This document shows positions 6,401 through 12,111 of a stretch of DNA of 12,111 nucleotides, piece by piece. Position numbers and translations under genes: made by a program. Origin of the DNA: an uncultured Eubacteriales bacterium. GTDB taxonomy: Bacteria; Bacillota; Clostridia; Oscillospirales; Acutalibacteraceae. The number at the start of each line of letters is the position of its first letter. Positions within the stretch are counted from its first letter, which is position 1. A model generated the notes under the pieces. The model did no database searches. It saw only the letters and a program-made list of their open reading frames with translations, and was not told where the DNA came from. Location: positions 1 through 12,111 of the forward strand of contig CAKSDA010000045.1 of the NCBI GenBank assembly GCA_934444895.1, read 5' to 3'.

Positions 6401-7582
6401 ATGTCTACTGTAGGAATAATTGCGGAATTCAATCCCTTCCATAACGGACATAAGCACTTGATCGGTGAAGCCGGAAAATCAGGAGATGTTGTGGCGGTAA
6501 TAAGCGGCAATTTTGTTCAGCGTGGAGATACTGCGATTACAGAAAAGCGTTTGCGTGCTAAAGCGGCGCTTGAAAACGGGGTTGACCTTGTTTTGGAAAT
6601 GCCGGTTTGCTGGTCAATGTCTACCGCGCAGAATTTTGCTTTGGGCGGAGTTTCAATACTTAATAATATAGGTTGCGATACCATAATGTTTTCAAGCGAG
6701 TGCGGAGATATTAACCAATTAAAACAAACTGCTGAAATAATTGGCGGGGAAAAGTTTAAAAATTTGTTGTCGGAATATACTAAAACCGGTAAAACCTTTG
6801 CCGCTTCAAGGCAAGCAGCAGCTGTTCAGTGCGGAGCCGACGATAAAATAATAAGCGGCGCAAATAATAATCTTGCGGTTGAATATATTTATGCTGCCGA
6901 TAAAATAGGGGCAAATCTTGATTTTAAAACTATTAAGCGGCTCGGCAGCGCCCACGATGACAATGTGGTTACAGGGGAGTATGCCTCCGCTTCATTTTTA
7001 AGAAAGAAGTTGCTTTCAAAGAATTTAAAAGAGGTATTTAAATATATACCGAAAAATACCGAACCGCTTTTAAAATATGATAACATTTCAGATATAAACA
7101 GAATTGAAACGGCAATTTTGTCGGCGCTTAGAAGCCGCGCAAAAAAAGAATTTGCCTATCTTCCGGATATAAGCGAGGGAATTGAAAATCTGCTTTATAA
7201 TGCGTCACGAACCGCAACGAGTCTTAATGAACTTTATAATTCGGTTAAAACAAAGAGATATACAATGGCAAGAGTCAGGAGACTGGTTCTTTCTGCTTTT
7301 TTAGGTATAGACAGCGAGTGGTTTTTAAAGCAACCGCCATATATAAGAGTATTGGGATTTAATAGCCGCGGAGAGCAAATTTTAAAAGAAAAGGCAAAAT
7401 CCTGCCCAGTGCCTGTAATAACCAAGGTTTCGGATTATAAGAGATTTAGGGGTGAGATACTTAAAAAAAGTGCGGCTCGGTTATTTGAAACAGAGTGTAG
7501 AACAACCGACCTTTATGCCCTGTCGCTTGCAAAGCCTTTGCCGTGCGGAATAGAATATACCTCTAAAATTATTAAAATATAA
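6401..7582 (+). CDS. tmcAL: tRNA(Met) cytidine acetate ligase TmcAL
   Basis: A 393-residue cytoplasmic enzyme that activates acetate with ATP and acetylates the wobble cytidine (ac4C34) of elongator tRNA-Met, which keeps AUG decoding accurate. The N-terminus is the nucleotidyltransferase fold: GIIAEFNPFHNGH (5-17) with the HxGH-type ATP-binding motif at 14-17, then SGNFVQRG (35-42). The rest matches the YlbM/TmcAL layout, including MARVRRLVLSAFLGI in the C-terminal RNA-binding part. It is slightly shorter than the B. subtilis protein (about 415). The start is supported by AAGGAG at 6388-6393, 7 bases upstream. Its own stop codon lies inside the 34-bp palindrome that ends the gene. The convergent neighbours queH and dusB are also tRNA-modification genes. 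Confidence 0.92.
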   Translation: MSTVGIIAEFNPFHNGHKHLIGEAGKSGDVVAVISGNFVQRGDTAITEKRLRAKAALENGVDLVLEMPVCWSMSTAQNFALGGVSILNNIGCDTIMFSSECGDINQLKQTAEIIGGEKFKNLLSEYTKTGKTFAASRQAAAVQCGADDKIISGANNNLAVEYIYAADKIGANLDFKTIKRLGSAHDDNVVTGEYASASFLRKKLLSKNLKEVFKYIPKNTEPLLKYDNISDINRIETAILSALRSRAKKEFAYLPDISEGIENLLYNASRTATSLNELYNSVKTKRYTMARVRRLVLSAFLGIDSEWFLKQPPYIRVLGFNSRGEQILKEKAKSCPVPVITKVSDYKRFRGEILKKSAARLFETECRTTDLYALSLAKPLPCGIEYTSKIIKI

Positions 7583-7611
7583 GCAGTATTCTTTAAAGAA
7601 TACTGCTTATA
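7578..7611. terminator. 34-bp perfect palindrome at the tmcAL stop codon, terminator-like
   Basis: Positions 7578-7611 read identically on both strands; the half-site is TATAAGCAGTATTCTTT. The tmcAL stop codon TAA (7580-7582) lies within the left arm. On the plus strand it is followed by AAAAAG, with no T run. On the minus strand ATTTTAATAATTTT follows, so it would serve best as a terminator for the convergent queH transcript or as a 3' end protector. A weaker element lies between it and queH: GAGCT (7616-7620) with AGCTC (7646-7650), followed on the minus strand by TTTTT (7615-7611). Confidence 0.5.
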
Positions 7612-7659
7612 AAAAGAGCTCCTTACAGCCCCGTTTTTTCAGTACAGCTCCGCCTTTTT

Positions 7660-8280
7660 TCAGTCTTTCGGCATCGAAAATATGCAGCCGCAATACTGTT
7701 GCCTGTAGATATTGTATTTTTTCGATAATTCTATTGAACGCTGATATCCGCCCCGCTTTTTAAAGTCGGACGGCAGATACTCTATATTCTGTTTTTCTGC
7801 TTCATCAAAACCTATTTCATTAATTAAAGCGGCATTTTTGTGAGGACTTACCGTGAGGGTTGTGGCATATAAATCGTAACCGAATTTTTTGGCATATTCG
7901 GCAGTGCGTGAAATGCGAAGGCGAAAACATTCGTCGCACCTTCTGCCACCTTCCGGCTCTTTTTCAAGACCTTTTGCCGAAACAAAAAAAGCGTCTGAAG
8001 ATATGTCATCTTCAATTACCGATATTCCACTGCAAAATTCAGCTTCATTACATAATCTGTAAAGTTCCGAGAGCCGCTTTTTGTACTCTGCGGGATCAGT
8101 GATATTGGGATTGCAAAAGAAAACCGTTATATCAAAATACCGGCTTAAGTACTCAAGCACATATGTGGCGCAGGGAGCGCAGCAGGCATGAAGCAACAAC
8201 CTCTTTTTTTGTTCGCCGCTGCCGCAATATTTTTCTATCATTTGGTCGGTTAAAAGCTGATAATTGATTTTTTCCGTCAT
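7660..8280 (-). CDS. queH: Epoxyqueuosine reductase QueH
   Basis: A 206-residue iron-sulfur enzyme of the former DUF208 family that reduces epoxyqueuosine to queuosine at the wobble position of GUN-decoding tRNAs; it is a non-homologous replacement for QueG. The key cysteines are all there: HACCAPC (31-37, C33, C34 and C37), RRCDECFRLR (113-122, C115 and C118), and YCGC (196-199). FFCNPNI (54-60) and LTVSPHKN (142-149) are further family motifs. No signal or membrane segment is present. The start at 8280 fits the family but has no good binding site directly upstream. The dusB stop is only 16 bp before it, so translation may depend on coupling. No other queuosine gene (queC, queD, queE, queF, tgt, queA) is in the window, so precursor synthesis or salvage must be encoded elsewhere. 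Confidence 0.93.
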   Translation of the reverse strand: MTEKINYQLLTDQMIEKYCGSGEQKKRLLLHACCAPCATYVLEYLSRYFDITVFFCNPNITDPAEYKKRLSELYRLCNEAEFCSGISVIEDDISSDAFFVSAKGLEKEPEGGRRCDECFRLRISRTAEYAKKFGYDLYATTLTVSPHKNAALINEIGFDEAEKQNIEYLPSDFKKRGGYQRSIELSKKYNIYRQQYCGCIFSMPKD

Positions 8281-8296
8281 ATGTATATACGCCGAC

Positions 8297-9280
8297 TTAT
8301 AAGTCGTTCCTTTCTTTATTAAGCTGCATTGCGCTTTCTGCTATCCTGTATATATCATCAATTGAGTTTATTGCGGAGCATGCCTTTCTAAGCGAGGCGG
8401 CGCCGTTCAGCCCCTTCATATACCAGGCTGTATGCTTGCGCGATTCAAGAATCGCATTATGCGGGTCCTTGTATTCAAACATAAGATTAATCTGCCTAAG
8501 CATGATAACAAGTCTTTGTGAAAGCGGCGGACAGGGAAGAACAGTACCGTTTGAAATATAGGCATTTATTTGGCTGAAAATCCATGGGCTTCCCATTGCT
8601 CCGCGGCCTACCATTACAAGATCACAACCAGTTTTTTCATACATATCGGCAGCATCTCTTGCGCTTACAATATCGCCGTTGCCGATAACCGGAATGTCAA
8701 CCGAATTTTTAACCGCTTTTATAATATCTATATCAACCGGAGGGGAATACATTTGATCCCTGGTGCGGCCGTGAACAGTTATTGCCGAAGCGCCGGCTTT
8801 GTTTACGGCCTTTGCAATTTCAACCGCGGTTATGCTGTCATGGTTCCAACCGGAACGGATTTTAACGGTTACGGGGATTTTAACGGCGTTTACAACCTCG
8901 TTTACTATATCACCGGCGAGTTGTGGATTTTTAAGAATTGCCGACCCGGCTCCGGAAGAGGTTACTTTGGGCGCCGGGCAACCCATGTTAATATCCAAAA
9001 AATCAGGACCGAAACTTTCGGCTACCTTTGCGGCTTGTGCCATGGTTTTGGGAGAATTTCCGAATATTTGTGAAGCCATCGGTCTTTCGCCGTTGTGGCA
9101 CGACAACAAAACACGGGATTTTTTATCACCCATGCTTATTCCTTTTGAACTTGTAAGTTCTCCCACGCAAAAGGAAGCACCGTATCCCATGCATATTTCC
9201 CGCATCGCCCTGTCGGCAACGCCTGCCATAGGCGCTAAAGCGGCATATCCGTTAAATTCAATATCACCGATTTTAAACAA
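8297..9280 (-). CDS. dusB: tRNA-dihydrouridine synthase, DusB type
   Basis: A 327-residue FMN-dependent TIM-barrel enzyme that reduces uridines in the D-loop region of tRNA using NADPH. Motifs in order are APMAGVAD (16-23, FMN binding), INMGCPAPKV (97-106) with catalytic C101, VKIRSGW (139-145) with the FMN lysine, ITVHGRT (167-173), GNGDI (200-204), and GRGAMGSPW (225-233). The frame stays open to a TTG at 9334. That codon would be only about 9 bases from the predicted transcription start and has no binding site, and it would add an 18-residue tail foreign to the family. The TTG at 9280, preceded by CGGGA and giving the usual opening FKIGDIEF, is preferred. It is the first gene of an operon with queH (16-bp gap). 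Confidence 0.92.
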   Translation of the reverse strand: MFKIGDIEFNGYAALAPMAGVADRAMREICMGYGASFCVGELTSSKGISMGDKKSRVLLSCHNGERPMASQIFGNSPKTMAQAAKVAESFGPDFLDINMGCPAPKVTSSGAGSAILKNPQLAGDIVNEVVNAVKIPVTVKIRSGWNHDSITAVEIAKAVNKAGASAITVHGRTRDQMYSPPVDIDIIKAVKNSVDIPVIGNGDIVSARDAADMYEKTGCDLVMVGRGAMGSPWIFSQINAYISNGTVLPCPPLSQRLVIMLRQINLMFEYKDPHNAILESRKHTAWYMKGLNGAASLRKACSAINSIDDIYRIAESAMQLNKERNDL

Positions 9281-9349
9281 AATATCATTCCCGTTATTCG
9301 GAGCGAAAACAAAAAAATTATCGTTCCGGTACAAATTGTAGTTATTTAA

Positions 9350-9378
9350 ATTATATTATCAGTTGTACATATTGTCAA
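9350..9378 (-). promoter_or_regulatory. Consensus promoter of the dusB-queH operon
   Basis: On the minus strand a perfect TTGACA (9378-9373), a 17-base spacer, and a perfect TATAAT (9355-9350). Transcription should begin near 9343. A partial dyad GTTG...CAAC (9362-9379) with a central ATAT overlaps the -35 region and could be an operator, or chance. Such a promoter suggests steady, strong expression. Confidence 0.8.
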
Positions 9379-9398
9379 CCGAAAGAGAAGCAATCATA

Positions 9399-9422
9399 AC
9401 TTGCCGCGCGGCGGTGCCAAGT
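9399..9422. other. G/C-rich dyad in A/T-rich spacer
   Basis: Within the 330-bp region between dusB and the AraC gene (9281-9610) only this stretch is G/C-rich. ACTTG (9399-9403) and CAAGT (9418-9422) enclose the self-complementary GCCGCGCGGC (9403-9412). It lies upstream of both divergent transcripts, so it is a possible binding site and unlikely to be a terminator. The rest of the spacer, about 9423-9600, is very A/T-rich and shows only a weak promoter candidate for the AraC gene (TTTACA at 9553-9558, TATCTT at 9577-9582, 18-base spacer). Confidence 0.25.
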
Positions 9423-9610
9423 GAAAGTTAACTGCAATTAAGCAGCATGAGATTAAAGAATATAAGATAACTTTGCAATTATTTTATAAAACTATCTTTT
9501 ATACATAAATTTTTTATTAAAATCAAGATATTTTGCAAATTAATCTCGCTATTTTACATGGATAACTATGTGATTTTATCTTATATTATTCTATATAGCA
9601 AAAGGAGGAA

Positions 9611-10519
9611 TTGAATTTAGAACTTTTTGAAATTAACGGTTCGATACTTCCCTCCGTCACGCTTTTTAACAGAGATTTCAGCGAACATAAAAGAAAAAAT
9701 ATAAACAGAACTTCAAATGAATATATTTTTTATTTTGTCTGTGACGGCGAATTATATGTTTCTGAAGATAATATTGAGTACAAATTGAAAAAGGGCGATA
9801 CTTTTTTGTTTGAGCCGGGGCGACATCACCTGGGAGTTAAGGACAGTATTTATAATTTTTACTATTTGCATTTTAATCATCCTGATGTAAAAAAAGTGCA
9901 AATTGACTATGACAAATGGGCCGGTAACGCTGCCGATGAGCATCGCAAATGGCTTGCAAGCGTGGAAAATGATTTTTCACTCGGAAACAGAATAACAATT
10001 CCCAAAAGAATGTCATTTACAGATGAGGCGGTTATTTACAGCATAAAATCACTGTTTGAACATGCAATTGAACAGCGCAGGCAAAGGGCGGAAAATCATA
10101 ATGTTTTGGCTTCGCTCAGCGCATATGAGATTTTTATTGAATGTTACAGAAAATATGTGCTTAATGTAATTAAGTGGGAAAAGACAAATAAAGCCGGAGC
10201 CGGCAGAGTAAACGAAGTGCTGGAATTTTTAAAAAACAATTACAACTGCAAAATCACCGGGAACGACATTGAAAAAAGTCTTTCATATAATTTTGATTAT
10301 CTTAACCAGGTATTTAAAAAATATCTCGGTAAAACAATATTCGCTATGCTTTATGATATTCGTATGGAAAACGCAAAGGAACTTCTCTCTTCCTCCGATC
10401 TTCCGTTAAACATAATAGCACAAAGGGTGGGGTTTGAAGATGCTTCATATTTTTCAAAAGCGTTTAAACGCTATACGGGATACTCTCCGAAGTATTATCG
10501 AAAGCAGACAGAACAATAA
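9611..10519 (+). CDS. AraC family transcriptional regulator with N-terminal cupin domain
   Basis: A 302-residue DNA-binding regulator. Residues about 35-90 form a cupin-like effector domain (YIFYFVCDGELYV, then LKKGDTFLFEPGRHH and FYYLHF), the type that usually senses a sugar or other small ligand. Residues 200-300 are the double helix-turn-helix: first helix pair around 216-240 (ITGNDIEKSLSYNFDYLNQ), second around 264-292 (LNIIAQRVGFEDASYFSKAF), ending with the family signature TGYSPKYYR. The only sensible start is TTG at 9611, with AAAGGAGG at 9601-9608; the spacing is just 2 bases, unusually tight. The MATE-type transporter follows at once, and a probable carbohydrate-active gene after that, so local activation of this operon is the obvious inference. 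It is unrelated in position to the AraC remnant at 849-956. Confidence 0.92.
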   Translation: MNLELFEINGSILPSVTLFNRDFSEHKRKNINRTSNEYIFYFVCDGELYVSEDNIEYKLKKGDTFLFEPGRHHLGVKDSIYNFYYLHFNHPDVKKVQIDYDKWAGNAADEHRKWLASVENDFSLGNRITIPKRMSFTDEAVIYSIKSLFEHAIEQRRQRAENHNVLASLSAYEIFIECYRKYVLNVIKWEKTNKAGAGRVNEVLEFLKNNYNCKITGNDIEKSLSYNFDYLNQVFKKYLGKTIFAMLYDIRMENAKELLSSSDLPLNIIAQRVGFEDASYFSKAFKRYTGYSPKYYRKQTEQ

Positions 10520-10538
10520 AAGTAAAAAGGCTCGCTTC

Positions 10539-10575
10539 AGCGTAACCACATCCATGGGAACGGTTACGCTTTTTT
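10539..10575 (+). terminator. Terminator-like hairpin at the AraC/MATE junction
   Basis: AGCGTAACC (10539-10547) pairs perfectly with GGTTACGCT (10562-10570), and the right arm runs into a T run ending at 10575 (six T in all), as in intrinsic terminators. Inside the loop, TCC (10551-10553) and GGA (10557-10559) can pair, leaving exactly ATG (10554-10556), the candidate MATE start, as the apical triloop. A further outer pairing AAAGGC (10526-10531) with GCCTTT (10581-10586) is possible and could compete. It may act as an attenuator or a translation switch between regulator and transporter, or be a coding coincidence. Confidence 0.45.
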
Positions 10576-11873
10576 CACTTGCCTTTCCCATGTTTTTGGA
10601 AAATATAATACCTAAATTCATTAACACCGTAAATACATCACTGCTGAGCAATTATTCCGAAACCGCCGTCGCGGCGATCGGAACGGCAGGAACCGCAATG
10701 GGACTGGTTTATACTCTGAGCAGTGTTATTGGCACAGGTTCTACCGTAGTTATAAGTAATTATATAGGAAGGGACAACAGAGAAAAAATTTATGAAGCTA
10801 CCTTTTCATCTATTGCATTTTGCGTTGGATTTGGTATAATCAGTTCGGTGTTTCTTACCATATTCAGCGAAAAAATGCTGGGATTTATGAATCTTAAAGG
10901 TGAAACATATGAAATAGCCCTATACTACTTCAAATATCTGTCAAAAATCTACTTTATCTCCGCAACGGTTTCTGCCTTGCTTGCGGTTATGAGATGTTTC
11001 GGATATCCCAAATATACCGTTTTTATTTCGGTTGGGAGCGGACTTTTAAATATGGGGCTTGTATTTTATTTTTTATATTTTCCAAAATACGCTCCTGTTA
11101 CGGGAATAAAAGGACTTTGCGTCGCACAGTTTACCGGAACTATGGCTTCGCTTGTTGCTTCAATAATAATATTTAGAAAAATCGGCATAAAAATTAAGGT
11201 GCCGAGCAGCGTTAAAAACCTTTTTGTATATATGTGGAAAATGGTCAAAATCGGATTTCCTACGGCAATTTCAAACTGCTCCGTTACCGTTTCCTCAATA
11301 GTTACAACATCATTTATTGCCTTTATAGGCACATATGCCTTGTCGGCGCGTACATATTACGATTCGCTGCTTTCATACGCCTATCTTTTCAGTATGATAG
11401 TAGGCTGCGCGAATGCTCTGCTTACCGGAAGACTGTGCGGAGCAAAAAAGTACGACGAAGCAAGACGCATGAATAGAAGTCTTGTTAAAATAACAATGGC
11501 GGTAAATCTTTCGGTTTCGGTTTTGTTATTTGCACTCAGGGCGCCGCTTCTTTCGCTGTTTACCAAAAATCAGCAGATAATATATCTTTCCTTTGGGATA
11601 TTTTTAATTGATATTATCACAGAGCAGGCAAGAGCAGTGAGTCAGATATATGAATATTCCTTAAGAGCGGCAGGGGATATTACGGTTATAATGGTGGTAA
11701 CGGTAATATCATGCTGGGTTTTTGCAGTGGGGCTCTCATATTTGCTTAGCATAAAGTGCGGATTGGGACTTATTGGATGCTATATAGGGGTTGCCTTAGA
11801 TGAGGTTACAAGGACGGTTGTATCTCTTATAAGATGGCGGCAGAATAAGTGGACAAAAAAACTTGTTATATAA
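10554..11873 (+). CDS. MATE family transporter, probably regulated by the adjacent AraC protein
   Basis: A membrane protein of about 439 residues with the twelve-helix MATE layout: LFSLAFPMFLENIIPKFINT as helix 1, the ISNYIGRDNREK loop after helix 2, LAVMRCFGYPKYTVF in the middle, and the second half beginning near WKMVKIGFPTAISNC. It is a cation or drug antiporter paralogous to the one at 1786 but clearly divergent from it. The start is unsure. ATG 10554 has no binding site and leaves only five residues before helix 1, while the preceding in-frame residues (SVTTS) resemble the usual MATE leader. The frame is open upstream to ATG 10440 or TTG 10434, but those lie inside the conserved end of the AraC gene. 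The gene follows AraC by 34 bp and precedes the next gene by 25 bp with no terminator, so all three are probably co-transcribed. Confidence 0.88.
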   Translation: MGTVTLFSLAFPMFLENIIPKFINTVNTSLLSNYSETAVAAIGTAGTAMGLVYTLSSVIGTGSTVVISNYIGRDNREKIYEATFSSIAFCVGFGIISSVFLTIFSEKMLGFMNLKGETYEIALYYFKYLSKIYFISATVSALLAVMRCFGYPKYTVFISVGSGLLNMGLVFYFLYFPKYAPVTGIKGLCVAQFTGTMASLVASIIIFRKIGIKIKVPSSVKNLFVYMWKMVKIGFPTAISNCSVTVSSIVTTSFIAFIGTYALSARTYYDSLLSYAYLFSMIVGCANALLTGRLCGAKKYDEARRMNRSLVKITMAVNLSVSVLLFALRAPLLSLFTKNQQIIYLSFGIFLIDIITEQARAVSQIYEYSLRAAGDITVIMVVTVISCWVFAVGLSYLLSIKCGLGLIGCYIGVALDEVTRTVVSLIRWRQNKWTKKLVI

Positions 11874-11898
11874 TAGGTTATTAAATAGGTGATTCAAA

Positions 11899-12111
11899 AT
11901 GATTGAAAAAGAAAAGTTTAAAAACCCTCCGACCGAATATGGAATATATCCTATGTTCGATAACGGATTTAAACACAAGGTTGATGATAAGGACTTTTCG
12001 AACCTCGGATTCGGCGGTTGCGTCGGCTCAATCGGTTACAGTGATTTTATGCCTAATGAGGAAAAGGAAGCCGAATGGTTGGAATTTCGCCAAAACTGCG
12101 AAAAGGTATTT
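11899..12111 (+). CDS. N-terminal part of an unidentified, possibly glycoside-hydrolase-like protein (cut by window end)
   Basis: An open frame of 71 codons running off the right edge. The ATG at 11899 has AGGTGA at 11886-11891, 7 bases upstream. The opening KFKNPPTEYGIYPMF followed by LGFGGCVGSIGYSDF resembles the start of large carbohydrate-active proteins that begin NPPxEY and continue with a G-F/I-G-G strand, as in some alpha-L-rhamnosidase-like (GH106-type) or related hydrolases. This is a resemblance only; no catalytic residue lies in the visible part. There is no signal peptide. It follows the MATE gene by 25 bp and is likely the third gene of the AraC-MATE operon, which would make sense if the AraC protein senses a sugar. 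Confidence 0.6.
   Translation, partial: MIEKEKFKNPPTEYGIYPMFDNGFKHKVDDKDFSNLGFGGCVGSIGYSDFMPNEEKEAEWLEFRQNCEKVF

Noticed and set aside
8799..9341. Long plus-strand open frame opposite dusB
   Set aside because: It is antisense to a clearly identified dusB gene and shows no family features; a mirror of dusB codon structure.
1..12111. A defence system, phage, CRISPR or mobile element
   Set aside because: Read for repeats, transposase or integrase motifs, nuclease/helicase/toxin pairs and att-like repeats; none was found. The genes are housekeeping, carbohydrate and transport functions.

Overview
The window is a 12.1 kb piece of a low-to-mid GC bacterial chromosome, most likely from a Clostridia-type Firmicute. 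The basis is the strong AGGAGG-type ribosome binding sites, the A/T-rich spacers with sigma-A-like promoters, TTG and GTG starts, and genes typical of that group: TmcAL, QueH, clostridial MATE transporters and a GNHTD-type galactokinase. The genus cannot be told from the sequence. There are eleven recognisable protein genes plus one cut off by the right edge, and no rRNA, tRNA, CRISPR array, insertion sequence or phage gene was seen.

Left part (1-1679): a short minus-strand operon carries a small coiled-coil protein of unknown function and a NUDIX hydrolase. Its leader holds a decayed C-terminal fragment of an AraC-family regulator (849-956). The promoter lies at 977-1005, with a direct repeat flanking its -35 box. 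Facing the other way is a DNA-deoxyinosine glycosylase gene with its own very good promoter, which fixes its start at 1176. NUDIX and glycosylase both suggest care of damaged or deaminated nucleotides, but they are not co-transcribed.

Middle (1786-6400): a MATE exporter, a cytoplasmic GH37 trehalase, and a convergent galactokinase separated from the trehalase by a strong hairpin terminator. The roughly 300 bp between galactokinase and the next gene holds no convincing ORF. It does hold a foldable block (6184-6278) with a long-range stem and an internal hairpin, whose identity is unknown.

Right-centre (6401-9280): three tRNA-modification genes sit side by side: tmcAL on the plus strand, then queH and dusB as a minus-strand operon (dusB first) behind a consensus promoter. 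TmcAL and QueH both act on the wobble base.

Right end (9611-12111): a probable plus-strand operon of an AraC-family regulator, a second MATE-family transporter, and the start of a protein whose opening residues suggest a glycoside-hydrolase-like family. The regulator/transporter junction carries a terminator-like hairpin whose apical loop is exactly the candidate ATG of the transporter.

Most of the window is ordinary housekeeping and accessory metabolism. The least explained items are the foldable intergenic block, the regulator/MATE junction hairpin, the AraC remnant with its operator-like repeat, and the coiled-coil protein with a duplicated SGDG motif.
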